Below are positions 22,358 to 33,554 of a stretch of DNA of 64,000 bases, piece after piece. The stretch spans positions 3,988,001 through 4,052,000 of the forward strand of contig NZ_CP050022.2 of the NCBI RefSeq assembly GCF_011602485.2, in the 5' to 3' direction. Below the pieces are notes generated by a model. The model ran no database searches and was not told the DNA's origin. It worked only from the letters and a program-made list of their open reading frames with translations. Both the position numbers and the translations under genes were made by a program. The stretch's first letter is position 1. The number at the start of each line of letters is the position of its first letter. This DNA is from Bradyrhizobium sp. 1(2017). GTDB lineage: Bacteria > Pseudomonadota > Alphaproteobacteria > Rhizobiales > Xanthobacteraceae.

Positions 22358-23337
22358 CGATGGCGCTCCAGCTCACATGGACGTGAGGCGTCGGCCCGTC
22401 CAGGCAGGCGGGTGCACGGTAATCGCAGACACGCTCGAATGCCCTGACAGGCGGGAAAAAGCTGCAACGCGTGGTCCGATGATTGGTTGCTGTCCGGCGA
22501 ACGATGCGGCAATCGAATTTTCCGCGCATCCGCCGCCTGTTTCGGCCGTTCGCCGCGTTGATGGAGTGGGCCCCGAACGGGCCGTGCCCGTCGAGCTTCC
22601 TCGAGCGAGGTCTTCATGTCGATCAGCGCGATTGCTTCAACCAGTTCGGCGCCACGACGTCGACGTCCGCGACATCATCGACATCGTCCTCGCAAGCGCC
22701 GGGGCCTTAAAAGTGCGTGGAATTGCCGGGGCTCGTCGAACCTTTGGCTGCCGCCATAGACATATGTGTGTTGGGGATTTCAGCGCCCAATGTCTAAACG
22801 GACGCCGCCAAGCGATGATATTCCGCTTGCGCGGCGTTGCGCTTTTCAGGCGTCAGTCCTTGGCTCGGCCCTCAGCTCGAGGCCTGCCAGCCGGGCGGAA
22901 ACGGCACGAACGGCCAGACCGTTTCGTTGTCGTTGGCGGCCTTCGGCGGCTCCTGGGCCGGCGTCTTCGCGGTCGGGACAGGCGCCGTCGATCGCAACGC
23001 CAGGCACAGACGTGCACATTGCAAATTCATTGTGGTCGCCCCAAAAGGTCAACTCATCTCAAAATATGTGTCGGGCTCAAAATCAACGCACACCCTCAAA
23101 ACGGCGTGCTCTCAAATCGCGCACGCATTCTAGAAAAGTCGGCGCGGGCATTCAACTGGGGCTCGCCACTTGCGCGCGAGAAGTAAGGTTTACCGGTTAG
23201 GTTAAGGGCGAGCGGTTGTTGCCGCCGCCCTGGCGATCGTTATCAGATCGGGCCCGGCTCGCGACGGGCTGCCTGAAATCCGGGCTCACACAGAGTCACA
23301 GTTCGCCGCGACGCGCGTATCAGGCGAGTTCTGCGTC
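22358..23337. other. Long stretch without a convincing gene; holds structured RNA copy 2
   Basis: Nearly 1 kb. Open frames in several phases show no domain, signal peptide or good ribosome site. The one structured feature is the RNA element at 22757-22846. A minus-strand frame from 22617 (MKTSLEEARRARPVRGPLHQ) is possible but looks like low-quality coding. Base composition is more mixed than in the neighbouring genes, suggesting decayed DNA. Confidence 0.4.
22757..22846 (+). ncRNA. Two-hairpin structured RNA element, copy 2
   Basis: Hairpin 1: outer TAGACA/TGTCTA (22757-22762, 22791-22796), inner TTGGG/CCCAA and loop GATTTCAGCG (22776-22785). Hairpin 2: ACGCCGC/GCGGCGT (22802-22808, 22831-22837), inner AAGCG/CGCTT with a nine-base loop, then TGCGCTTTT. 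Against copy 1 the stems change on both sides (CTGGG/CCCAG becomes TTGGG/CCCAA; TGACG/CGTCA becomes AAGCG/CGCTT) while the first loop is unchanged. This is compensatory variation. Confidence 0.5.
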
Positions 23338-23532
23338 ATGTCTTTCGATGGCAACTTCAAGACGGTTGGTCCGCAGTCCAGCTGGACCGAGATCTGGCAT
23401 CTCTGGACCGTGATCGTGCCGCGCCGCTCGATCAACGGGCAGCTCGTTTACGGCAAGGTCTGGCGCCGCCACGACGGCCGCGACTGGATCTACAAGAAGT
23501 TCACCGAGTTCGACAGCGAAGAGGCGGCCTGA
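23338..23532 (+). CDS. Small hypothetical protein (64 aa)
   Basis: MSFDGNFKTVGPQSSWTEIW continues HLWTVIVPRRSINGQLVYGK and VWRRHDGRDWIYKKFTEFDS. It is rich in Trp and Tyr, and looks beta-rich and folded. Probably a conserved rhizobial micro-protein; no family name known to me. It is convergent with the OpgC gene, 44 bases away. Confidence 0.6.
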   Translation: MSFDGNFKTVGPQSSWTEIWHLWTVIVPRRSINGQLVYGKVWRRHDGRDWIYKKFTEFDSEEAA

Positions 23533-23576
23533 CGACGGCATCGCCGTCGTCAGGTGCAAAGTCGCGGCCCTTGCCC

Positions 23577-24746
23577 TCAGGCGGCCTTCGCGGCAGTCGG
23601 CTTGGCCGGCGGCGGCTTCAGCGGCTTGTCCTGCTTTTTCGACCACGAGATGTAATAGGCCACCGTCGTCATGATCGCGATGCCGGCGATGCTGACGAAG
23701 ATCTGCGCGAGCAGCGAGCCCGAGCTCATCGACAGCTCGAAATGGCCGACGAAGGACAGGAACACGCCGACGCAGAACACCGCGAGCGATTGCTGGCCGC
23801 AGACGATCAGCGGATCGAACACCTTCCATTCCAGGCCCGGCCATTCCTTCGGCACGAAGCGGATCACCAGGATCACGATCACGGCGAAGTGGATGAAGCG
23901 GTAGGGCGCGAGATTGGTCTTGTCGTTGGGGTTGAAGGCCGAGAACAGCCATTCCGGGAACATGCCGCCAAAGGTCGGGAAGCGGCCGGCCATGGTCATG
24001 ATCAGCGCGAACAGCATATAGGCGAGGCACAGATAAAGGGTGATCGGCGAGTTGATCAGCGTCATCGATCGCCGCGCCCCGCCCATCGCGCACCAGGCGC
24101 CGAACACGAACAGCACCTGCCAGCAATACGGGTTGAAGTACCACTGACCAGCCGGATAGGCCGTCAGGTTCCAGCCGAACTGGCGCGCGGCGAGCCACAG
24201 CGCGATGGACAGCGCCATCGTCAGGTCGGGCTTGCGCAGCATGAACCACAACACCGGCGGAAACAGTCCCATCAGCACGATGTAGAGCGGCAGCACGTCG
24301 AGATTCAGCGGCTTGAAGCGCAGGAACAGGCCCTGGCGCAGCGTCTCGGTGGCGTTGTCGACGAGACCGGCGACGTTGAACTCGTTGATCATCTCGGAAT
24401 CGCCGAAGCGCAGCGCGAGATAGCTGATCGAGGCGATGTAGATCACGAACAGGATGATGTGGGCGACGTAGAGCTGCCAGACCCGCTTGGTCAGCCTCGT
24501 GGCGCCGACGATGAAGCCGCGCTCCAGCATCATCCGCGCATAGACGAACGAGGCCGTGTAGCCGGAGATGAAGACGAACAGGTCGGCGGCATCGGAAAAG
24601 CCGTAGTTGCGCGTCGTGATCCAGTTCACCACGTTGTCGGGGATGTGGTCGAGGAAGATCGCCCAGTTTGCGACGCCGCGAAACAGGTCGAGCCGGAGGT
24701 CGCGACCCTTCTCGGGAAGCGTGGCGCTGACGTTCAGGAAGGCCAT
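23577..24746 (-). CDS. opgC: OpgC family membrane protein (glucan-modifying acyltransferase)
   Basis: A 389-residue protein with about ten membrane helices. KGRDLRLDLFRGVANWAIFL with DHIPDN and the following FSDAADLFVFISGYTASFVY are the OpgC signature. OpgC proteins attach succinyl groups to osmoregulated periplasmic glucans (shown in Rhodobacter). Here the glucan and the substituent are inferred. Start 24746 (MAFLNVSATLPEKG) is chosen over the longer frame, which adds only a basic, low-complexity stretch. No other glucan gene is adjacent. Confidence 0.85.
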   Translation of the reverse strand: MAFLNVSATLPEKGRDLRLDLFRGVANWAIFLDHIPDNVVNWITTRNYGFSDAADLFVFISGYTASFVYARMMLERGFIVGATRLTKRVWQLYVAHIILFVIYIASISYLALRFGDSEMINEFNVAGLVDNATETLRQGLFLRFKPLNLDVLPLYIVLMGLFPPVLWFMLRKPDLTMALSIALWLAARQFGWNLTAYPAGQWYFNPYCWQVLFVFGAWCAMGGARRSMTLINSPITLYLCLAYMLFALIMTMAGRFPTFGGMFPEWLFSAFNPNDKTNLAPYRFIHFAVIVILVIRFVPKEWPGLEWKVFDPLIVCGQQSLAVFCVGVFLSFVGHFELSMSSGSLLAQIFVSIAGIAIMTTVAYYISWSKKQDKPLKPPPAKPTAAKAA

Positions 24747-25002
24747 GCGACGGAAGCTTTCGAAGAGGACAGAAGCGGTGATTGCAGTGCGATGGGGACG
24801 CCCGGCGGGATCCCGGCGCGGAAGACGGGTACGCAATTGTCACGGTGCAGCATAATGACTATACCCATAGGCAAGGCACCTCGGGAGCCGGAATCACCGA
24901 ACATTTCCCGAACGGTGTCTCTATACTATCCCTGAGGTTTCCACCAACTGCCACCGTGACGCATCGGAATAGCACGAAAAGACCAAGAGGCCCGGACCAC
25001 CC

Positions 25003-25308
25003 ATGACCGCACGCATATTCAAGCCCGCCAAGAACGCGATGCAATCCGGCAGGTCCAAGACGAAGGAATGGCAGCTCGATTACGAGCCGGAGCAGCCGCG
25101 TTCGGTCGAGCCGTTGATGGGCTGGACCTCGTCCGGCGACATGAAGCAGCAGATCACGCTGCGCTTCCACTCCAAGGACGAGGCGGTCGCCTATTGCGAG
25201 CGCAAGGGCATCGCCTACCAGGTGATCGAGCCGCAGGAGTCGGTGCGCCGCCCGGCCGCCTATGCCGACAATTTCTCGTTCCGGCGCGGCGAGCCCTGGA
25301 CGCATTGA
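25003..25308 (+). CDS. NDUFS4-like NADH dehydrogenase accessory subunit (ETC complex I subunit)
   Basis: A 101-residue protein of the ETC_C1_NDUFA4/NDUFS4 family: ARIFKPAKNAMQSGRSKTKE, WQLDYEPEQPRSVEPLMGWT, SSGDMKQQITLRFHSKDEA and a final FSFRRGEPWTH. This 18-kDa-type accessory subunit binds the peripheral arm of respiratory complex I in alphaproteobacteria and mitochondria. It is a lone gene away from the nuo cluster, which is usual. Confidence 0.92.
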   Translation: MTARIFKPAKNAMQSGRSKTKEWQLDYEPEQPRSVEPLMGWTSSGDMKQQITLRFHSKDEAVAYCERKGIAYQVIEPQESVRRPAAYADNFSFRRGEPWTH

Positions 25309-25556
25309 TCCCAGGCAAACTCTATTCTTACGTACGTCACGCAGCCGAAGCCGCTTCGCTTCGGCGGGGCGAAGGCGCGGGCCTCCACGTTTCGGCGCGA
25401 GGGTGAAGATCGTGGATCGCCAGGACAGAGGCGAGCGGAAGCGACGCCGGCCCTGACGACGGGGGCGGCTAGCCGCCCGGGCCGAAGAACCCTTGGCAGC
25501 CATTTCCCCGCGTGCTTCGCTGCCCCGCATGACACGACCTTGGCGAGGGTAGGGGT

Positions 25557-26051
25557 ATGGCGGGGCGTGACCAGCTCGACGGCGTCGATCTGAAGATATT
25601 GTCCGAGCTGCAGCAGGACGGGCGGGTTCGCAACAACGAGCTGGCGCTGCGTGTCGGCGTGTCCGCGCCGAACTGCCTGCGCCGGCTGAAATCGCTGTTC
25701 AGCCGCGGCGTGATCCGGGCGGTGCGGGCCGTCATCGATGAACGGCTGCTCGGCTATGAGGTGGTGTCGTTCGTCTCGATCCAGCTCGGCAGCCAGGCCC
25801 AGCCGGTGCTGGAGGCGTTCGAGAGCTCGATCGCCGTGATCCCGCGCATCCAGCAATGCTGGCGCATTTCGGGCGACACCGACTATCTCCTCAAATGCGT
25901 GGCGCCGAGTGTCGAGAGCATGCGCCAGCAGCTCCTGCATTTCGCCGCGATGCCCGATGTGAAGAACGTTCGCAGCTTCCCCGTGCTGGGTGTCGCCAAG
26001 GATGTGCCGCTGCCGTTGCAGGAGATCCCCCTGGCGACGCCGGCAGGATAG
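25557..26051 (+). CDS. Lrp/AsnC family transcriptional regulator
   Basis: A 164-residue regulator. The N-terminal winged helix-turn-helix reads LDGVDLKILSELQQDGRVRN with ELALRVGVSAPNCLRRLKSL. The C-terminal RAM/ligand-binding domain reads VIRAVRAVIDERLLGYEVVS through CWRISGDTDYLLKCVAPSVE. Such proteins sense amino acids and form octamers. The target genes are unknown; no amino-acid gene is adjacent. Confidence 0.92.
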   Translation: MAGRDQLDGVDLKILSELQQDGRVRNNELALRVGVSAPNCLRRLKSLFSRGVIRAVRAVIDERLLGYEVVSFVSIQLGSQAQPVLEAFESSIAVIPRIQQCWRISGDTDYLLKCVAPSVESMRQQLLHFAAMPDVKNVRSFPVLGVAKDVPLPLQEIPLATPAG

Positions 26052-26272
26052 GGGATCCCGATATTTTCGCGCAGACAAACCGGAAGTTCGTGCAAGCCGA
26101 ATTAAATGCATGACTCACTCACCTAACTGTGACATGTGAGTTTGGAAGTGCTGCGATGCGCTGGGACGTGATTGTCGGTCCTGGTGCGCCGCCTAAATGC
26201 AAGGGGTGAACCTCAGCATGCGTCGCATCTGAGGCCTGTTTTGTGGGACCCCTGAAGCTGGATAAAGACACC

Positions 26273-26566
26273 ATGACCCCGACCTCGAAGACGTTCGTCG
26301 CATCCGCCGCGACGCTGTTTGCATCCGCGTTTCTCATGATGACTGCCCCCGCCGCACAGGCGGAAGATTATTGCATCACCAACGGCGCCCAGGCCGCTCA
26401 TGGCTGCGGCTATCCGACGATGGAAGCCTGCCGCGCTGCGGCCGGCGGCATCGGCGGCACCTGCTCGCAGAGCGGCGGCGCGAAGACCTCGAACGACGCA
26501 ATGGCCTATCAGCCGAAGCATTCGCGCACCAAGGTTCGCCCCGGCACGCAGACCAACTCGAATTAA
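26273..26566 (+). CDS. DUF3551 family exported small protein
   Basis: A 97-residue protein with signal peptide (FVASAATLFASAFLMMTAPA, AAQAE site) and a short mature part with four cysteines: EDYCITNGAQAAHGCGYPTM and EACRAAAGGIGGTC. This is the DUF3551 pattern, very abundant in Bradyrhizobium. The cysteines likely pair in the periplasm. ATG at 26273 is used; a GTG at 26243 is less likely. Confidence 0.8.
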   Translation: MTPTSKTFVASAATLFASAFLMMTAPAAQAEDYCITNGAQAAHGCGYPTMEACRAAAGGIGGTCSQSGGAKTSNDAMAYQPKHSRTKVRPGTQTNSN

Positions 26567-26599
26567 CGGCCGGGATCGAAACCGGTTTCGAGATGTTGC

Positions 26600-26625
26600 G
26601 GCCTCCGAGAGCCATCTCGGGGGCC
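26600..26625 (+). terminator. Possible terminator hairpin
   Basis: GGCCTCCGAGA and TCTCGGGGGCC form an 11-bp stem with one T-G pair just after the DUF3551 gene. No T-run follows, so termination strength is doubtful. Confidence 0.4.
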
Positions 26626-26661
26626 ATTAGACCATGACAGCGAGATAACGGCGGGCGTGCC

Positions 26662-27624
26662 TCAGCGATACCGGCCGCGAAATTCGCGCGGGGAGGCGCC
26701 GGTCCAGCTGCGGAAGGCGCGGGAAAAGCTCTTCTCGTTGCGGAATCCGGCGATCTCCGCGATGCGCTTGATCGGGCTGCGGCCGCGCATCAGCTCCTGC
26801 TTGGCGAGCTCGAACTTCGCCTCTTCCTTGAGATCACGTAGCGAGGTGGCCTCCTCGCGCAGGCGCCGATGCATGGTGCGGGTGGAGAGCGCCAGCTCGC
26901 TGGCGACATCCTCCGCGCCGAGATTTCGTCCGCGCGCATGGCGGAGCACGCGGCGGACGCGCTCGACCAGCAGGCGGTCACGCCGATAGGGCAGCACTGT
27001 CAGCCGCAGCGCTCCCTTGAGCATGCTGTCGAGATCGGCCGGACTGCGCGTCAGCGGCAGCGAGAGATAGTGCTTGTCGAAGACGATGCGCGCGCAGTCT
27101 GCGTCGAAGCGGATGCTTTTGCAGAAGATGGTCGGATAGACCGAGACGTGGTCGGGTTGAGGGTGCGGGAATTCCGCCGCCCGGAGCGCGATCGCGGAAT
27201 CGACCGCCCAGCAGGAGAAGCCGAGCGCGTAACGCAGCAGGGTGACGAGGCAAAACTCGCGTAAGGATCCGAGGTCGCGCAGTTCCCGGATCGAGACGGC
27301 CGCGGTCTCTTCGTTGAGTTCGAGATTGAGCAGCACGTCCTCGGTGATCAAACGATGATGCCGGCACCAGCGCCTGAGCGCGACCTCCAGTGTCGGCGCC
27401 GTGATCGAGGCGCGGCACAGCATGCCATAGGTGCCCCAGGGCAGCCGCCGCGAGAACCAGCCGAGCGCCTCGTCGTCGAGCTCGCGCATCGCATGGCCGG
27501 CCACGGCCTCGAACTGGGCCGCCGTGACGCGCCCATCCGGAGAATTGACAAGGTCGGGGGCTACCTGGCCGCGGCTTAGCGCCTCCGCCGGGTCGCGGCC
27601 GTATCGTTCATACGCGGCGATCAC
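26662..27624 (-). CDS. AraC family transcriptional regulator
   Basis: A 320-residue regulator. The N-terminal two thirds match the AraC sub-family with an arabinose-binding-like domain (GRVTAAQFEAVAGHAMRELD, WGTYGMLCRASITAPTLEVA). The C-terminal 90 residues form the double helix-turn-helix: ASELALSTRTMHRRLREEAT and IKRIAEIAGFRNEKSFSRAF. GTG at 27624 is the first plausible start; the open frame runs further upstream without a start codon. It is divergent from the leucine-catabolic operon, with 160 bases between, so it is the natural candidate regulator of that operon. Confidence 0.88.
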   Translation of the reverse strand: MIAAYERYGRDPAEALSRGQVAPDLVNSPDGRVTAAQFEAVAGHAMRELDDEALGWFSRRLPWGTYGMLCRASITAPTLEVALRRWCRHHRLITEDVLLNLELNEETAAVSIRELRDLGSLREFCLVTLLRYALGFSCWAVDSAIALRAAEFPHPQPDHVSVYPTIFCKSIRFDADCARIVFDKHYLSLPLTRSPADLDSMLKGALRLTVLPYRRDRLLVERVRRVLRHARGRNLGAEDVASELALSTRTMHRRLREEATSLRDLKEEAKFELAKQELMRGRSPIKRIAEIAGFRNEKSFSRAFRSWTGASPREFRGRYR

Positions 27625-27784
27625 GCCGCGGACGAAGGCGGCGCGAGGTCGCGGTGGCGGCTTGAAAAGGCATCGGAATTCCTCTCGAAAACCCTCGCCA
27701 AGTTTGGCGGAAAATGCAACCTTTTCGACCGCAAGAGGCCCTCGATGCCGCTAGGTTCGACGGTCAAAATACGGAGGAATCGCC

Positions 27785-28957
27785 TTGAACATCCCGAGCA
27801 TCGACTTCGATCTGGGCGAAGACATCGGCATGCTGCGCGACACGCTTCGCGCGTTCGTGGAGGCGGAGATCACCCCGCGCGCGGCCGACATCGAGAAGGC
27901 CAATCTGTTCCCCGCGGACCTCTGGAAGCGCTTCGGCGACCTCGGCCTGCTCGGCATGACCGCGCCGGATCAATATGGCGGCTCCAACATGGGCTATCTC
28001 GCCCATATCGTCGCCATGGAGGAGATTTCGCGCGGCTCCGCGGCCGTGGGTCTGTCATACGGCGCTCATTCCAACCTCTGCGTCAATCAGATCCGCCGCA
28101 ACGGCAACGATGCGCAGCGGCAGCGTTATCTGCCCAAGCTGATCTCGGGCGAGTATGTCGGCGCGCTCGCGATGTCCGAGCCCGGGGCCGGCTCCGACGT
28201 GGTCTCGATGAAGCTGCGCGCCGACAAGCGTGGCGACCGCTACGTCCTCAACGGCTCCAAGATGTGGATCACCAATGGCGGCGACGCCGACGTGCTGGTG
28301 GTCTACGCCAAGACCGATCCGGAGGCCGGCCCGCGCGGCATGACGGCCTTCCTGATCGAGAAGGGCTTCAAAGGATTCACCCATGGCCAGCATCTCGACA
28401 AGCTCGGCATGCGCGGCTCCAATACCTATCCCTTGTTCTTCGACGAGTGCGAAGTGCCGGAGGAGAACGTGCTCGGCAAGGTCGGCGAGGGCGTCAAGGT
28501 GCTGATGTCGGGCCTCGACTATGAGCGCGCGGTGTTGTCAGGCGGTCCGCTCGGGATCATGGCCGCCTGCATGGACGCGGTGGTGCCCTACATGCACGAG
28601 CGCAAGCAGTTCGGTCAGCCGATCGGCGATTTCCAGCTGATGCAGGGCAAGCTCGCCGACATGTATTCGACCTGGCAGGCCACGCGCGCCTATGTCTATG
28701 CGGTGGGCCGCGCCTGCGACCGCGCCGACCACGCGCGCAGCTTGCGCAAGGACGCGGCTGCCGCGATCCTCTATTCCGCGGAGAAGGCGACGTGGATGGC
28801 GGGCGAGGCGATCCAGGCACTCGGCGGGGTCGGCTACACCAGCGAATTCCCTGTGGGGCGTCTGTGGCGTGACGCCAAGCTCTACGAGATCGGCGCCGGC
28901 ACCTCGGAAGTCCGCCGCATGCTGATCGGCCGCGAATTGATGGCCGAGACGGCTTAA
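27785..28957 (+). CDS. ivd: Isovaleryl-CoA dehydrogenase
   Basis: A 390-residue acyl-CoA dehydrogenase converting isovaleryl-CoA to 3-methylcrotonyl-CoA in leucine breakdown. The FAD/acyl-CoA motifs are [20 protein letters not shown] and [20 protein letters not shown]; the C-terminal block is [20 protein letters not shown]. An isovaleryl-type catalytic Glu is expected in the [10 protein letters not shown] region, where a Glu is present. A strong GGAGG at 27773-27777 sets the rare TTG start at 27785. First gene of a four-gene operon with the carboxylase subunits and lyase that complete the pathway. Confidence 0.93.
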   Translation: MNIPSIDFDLGEDIGMLRDTLRAFVEAEITPRAADIEKANLFPADLWKRFGDLGLLGMTAPDQYGGSNMGYLAHIVAMEEISRGSAAVGLSYGAHSNLCVNQIRRNGNDAQRQRYLPKLISGEYVGALAMSEPGAGSDVVSMKLRADKRGDRYVLNGSKMWITNGGDADVLVVYAKTDPEAGPRGMTAFLIEKGFKGFTHGQHLDKLGMRGSNTYPLFFDECEVPEENVLGKVGEGVKVLMSGLDYERAVLSGGPLGIMAACMDAVVPYMHERKQFGQPIGDFQLMQGKLADMYSTWQATRAYVYAVGRACDRADHARSLRKDAAAAILYSAEKATWMAGEAIQALGGVGYTSEFPVGRLWRDAKLYEIGAGTSEVRRMLIGRELMAETA

Positions 28958-28981
28958 ATCGCTCACCTCATTGGAATCACC

Positions 28982-30586
28982 ATGCCACTCCATTCCAGCA
29001 TCGATCCGTCGTCATCGGACTTCGCGCGCAATTCCGAGGCCATGCGCAGCCTCGTCGCGGATTTGCGCGAGAAGCTGAGCCAGGTCGCCGGCGGCGGCGG
29101 CGAGGCCTCGCGCAACCGCCACACCGCGCGCGGCAAGATGCTGGCACGCCAGCGCGTCGACCTGCTGGTCGACCCCGGGACGTCGTTCCTGGAGCTGTCG
29201 CCGCTCGCGGCCTACGGCCTCTATGGCGGCGACGTGCATGCGGCGAGCGTCGTCACGGGCGTCGGGCGCATTGCGGGCCGTGAATGCGTGATCGTCGCCA
29301 ATGACGCCACCATCAAGGGCGGCACCTACTACCCGATGACGGTGAAGAAGCATCTGCGCGCGCAGGACATCGCACGGCAGAACAACCTTCCCTGCGTCTA
29401 CATGGTCGATTCCGGCGGCGCCTTCCTGCCGCTGCAGGACGAGATCTTTCCGGACGAGCGGCATTTCGGCCGCATCTTCTACAATCAGGCGCAGATGTCG
29501 TCGCAAGGCATCCCGCAGATCGCGATCGTGATGGGCTCCTGCACCGCCGGCGGCGCCTATGTGCCCGCGATGTCGGACGAGAGCATCATCGTGCGCAACC
29601 AGGGCACCATCTTCCTCGGCGGCCCGCCGCTGGTGAAGGCCGCGACCGGCGAGGTCGTCAGCGCGGAGGAGCTCGGCGGCGCCGACGTGCATTCGCGGCA
29701 GTCGGGCGTCACGGACCATTATGCGCAGAACGACGCGCACGCGATCGGGATTGCCCGCCGCATCGTCGGCACGCTGAAGCCGCCGGCGTGGCCGAACCTC
29801 AACATGCATCCGCCGCGCGACCCGCTGTTTGCGGCGGAGGAGATCTACGGCGTGGTGCCGGTCGACGGCAGAAAGCCCTTCGACGTCCGCGACATCATCG
29901 CGCGCGTGGTGGATGGCTCCGAATTCGACGAGTTCAAGAAGCTCTACGGCACGACGCTGGTGTGCGGATTCGCCCATATCTGGGGCTATCCGGTCGGCAT
30001 CATCGCCAATAACGGCATCCTGTTCAGCGAAAGCTCGCTGAAGGGCGCCCACTTCATCGAGCTGTGCTGCCAGCGCGGCATTCCGCTGGTGTTCCTGCAG
30101 AATATCACCGGTTTCATGGTCGGCAAGAAATACGAGGCCGGCGGCATCGCGCGCGACGGCGCCAAGCTGGTGACGGCGGTCGCGACCGCCTCGGTGCCGA
30201 AATTCACTGTCGTGATCGGCGGCTCCTACGGCGCCGGCAATTACGGCATGTGCGGCCGCGCCTACTCGCCGCGCTTCCTCTGGATGTGGCCGAACGCGCG
30301 CATCTCGGTGATGGGCGGCGAGCAGGCCTCGATGGTGCTGAGCCAGGTCCGGCGCGACAATATCGAGGCCAAGGGCGATAGCTGGTCGAAGGAAGACGAA
30401 GACAAATTCCGCGAGCCCATCCGCGCGCAATATGAAAGCCAGGGACACCCGTATTATGCGACCGCGCGTCTCTGGGACGACGGCGTGATCGACCCGGCCG
30501 ACACGCGGCTCGTGCTCGGCCTCGGCCTCTCGGCGGCGTCGAATGCGCCGATCGAGCCTACGAAATTCGGCCTGTTCAGGATGTGA
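28982..30586 (+). CDS. mccB: Methylcrotonyl-CoA carboxylase, carboxyltransferase (beta) subunit
   Basis: A 534-residue carboxyltransferase of the acetyl-CoA carboxylase type. N-terminal half: [61 protein letters not shown]-terminal half: [20 protein letters not shown] and [20 protein letters not shown], typical of MCC-beta. It moves the carboxyl group from biotin on the alpha subunit to 3-methylcrotonyl-CoA. It sits 24 bases after ivd and four bases before the alpha subunit gene. Confidence 0.95.
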   Translation: MPLHSSIDPSSSDFARNSEAMRSLVADLREKLSQVAGGGGEASRNRHTARGKMLARQRVDLLVDPGTSFLELSPLAAYGLYGGDVHAASVVTGVGRIAGRECVIVANDATIKGGTYYPMTVKKHLRAQDIARQNNLPCVYMVDSGGAFLPLQDEIFPDERHFGRIFYNQAQMSSQGIPQIAIVMGSCTAGGAYVPAMSDESIIVRNQGTIFLGGPPLVKAATGEVVSAEELGGADVHSRQSGVTDHYAQNDAHAIGIARRIVGTLKPPAWPNLNMHPPRDPLFAAEEIYGVVPVDGRKPFDVRDIIARVVDGSEFDEFKKLYGTTLVCGFAHIWGYPVGIIANNGILFSESSLKGAHFIELCCQRGIPLVFLQNITGFMVGKKYEAGGIARDGAKLVTAVATASVPKFTVVIGGSYGAGNYGMCGRAYSPRFLWMWPNARISVMGGEQASMVLSQVRRDNIEAKGDSWSKEDEDKFREPIRAQYESQGHPYYATARLWDDGVIDPADTRLVLGLGLSAASNAPIEPTKFGLFRM

Positions 30587-30590
30587 TGCG

Positions 30591-32594
<2,004 letters not shown>

Positions 32595-32595
32595 C

Positions 32596-33510
32596 ATGAG
32601 CAATTCCGTCCGCATCATCGAAATGGGGCCGCGTGACGGCCTCCAGAACGAGAAGACGCCCGTCAGCGTCGAGGCCCGCATCGCCTTCATCGAGGCGCTG
32701 GTCGCGGCCGGCCTCGATACGGTCGAGGTCGGCGCGTTCGTCTCGCCCAAGGCGATCCCGCAGATGGCCAGCTCGGATGCGGTGCTGCGCGGCGTTGCCC
32801 ACGTGACGGGCGCCGAATTCCACGTGCTGGTGCCGAACGAGAAGGGCTACGACGCCGCGCGCGCCGCCGGCGCCAAGGTGGTCTCGGTGTTCGCGGCGGC
32901 CTCGGAGGGCTTTTCGCGCGCCAACATCAACTGCACGGTCGCGGAGTCCATCGAGCGCTTCAAGCCGGTGCTGGCGCGTGCCAGGGACGACGGAATACCG
33001 GTGCGCGGCTACATCTCCTGCGTGCTCGGCTGTCCGTTCGACGGCGAGATCGCGCCAAAGGCGGTCGCCGATCTCGCGAACACGCTGTTCGAGCTCGGCT
33101 GCTACGAGATCTCGCTCGGCGACACCATCGGCGTCGGCACGCCGGCCAAGGCGAAGGCGATGCTGCGCGCGGTCAGTGCCAACGTCCCGCCGGCAAAACT
33201 CGCGATGCATTTCCACGACACCTGCGGCCAGGCGCTCGCCAATCTCTATGCGGGGATGGAGGAGGGCGTGCGCGTCGTCGACGCCGCCGCGGGCGGCCTC
33301 GGCGGCTGTCCCTACGCGCCCGGCGCGACCGGCAATGTCGCGACCGAGGACGTGGTCTACATGCTCGAAGGCATGGGCGTCAGGACCGGCGTCGACATGG
33401 ATAAGCTGCTGGCGGCCACCAACGAGATGAGCGGCGTGCTGGGCAAGCCGCCGGTGAGCCGCGTGGCGTCCGCGCTGAACGCGAAGAAGCGAATGGCGAA
33501 GAGAGAATAG
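32596..33510 (+). CDS. Hydroxymethylglutaryl-CoA lyase
   Basis: A 304-residue TIM-barrel lyase splitting HMG-CoA into acetyl-CoA and acetoacetate, the last leucine-pathway step. Motifs: VRIIEMGPRDGLQNEKTPV (metal-binding and catalytic R/D), GYISCVLGCPFDGEIAPKAV (active-site Cys), HFHDTCGQALANLYAGMEEG, and AAGGLGGCPYAPGATGNVAT with the glycine-rich loop and second Cys. It is the last gene of the operon. The methylglutaconyl-CoA hydratase normally found with it is absent here. Confidence 0.95.
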   Translation: MSNSVRIIEMGPRDGLQNEKTPVSVEARIAFIEALVAAGLDTVEVGAFVSPKAIPQMASSDAVLRGVAHVTGAEFHVLVPNEKGYDAARAAGAKVVSVFAAASEGFSRANINCTVAESIERFKPVLARARDDGIPVRGYISCVLGCPFDGEIAPKAVADLANTLFELGCYEISLGDTIGVGTPAKAKAMLRAVSANVPPAKLAMHFHDTCGQALANLYAGMEEGVRVVDAAAGGLGGCPYAPGATGNVATEDVVYMLEGMGVRTGVDMDKLLAATNEMSGVLGKPPVSRVASALNAKKRMAKRE

Positions 33511-33554
33511 CCACTAGGTTCCAACGCGCTATTCGCCACTCGCCATTCGCGCTT

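Noticed and set aside
17872..23209. Shared 12-mer CGGTTAGGTTAA near 17872 and 23198
   Set aside because: Many 12-mers recur by chance in 64 kb, the flanks do not match and no structure is shared.
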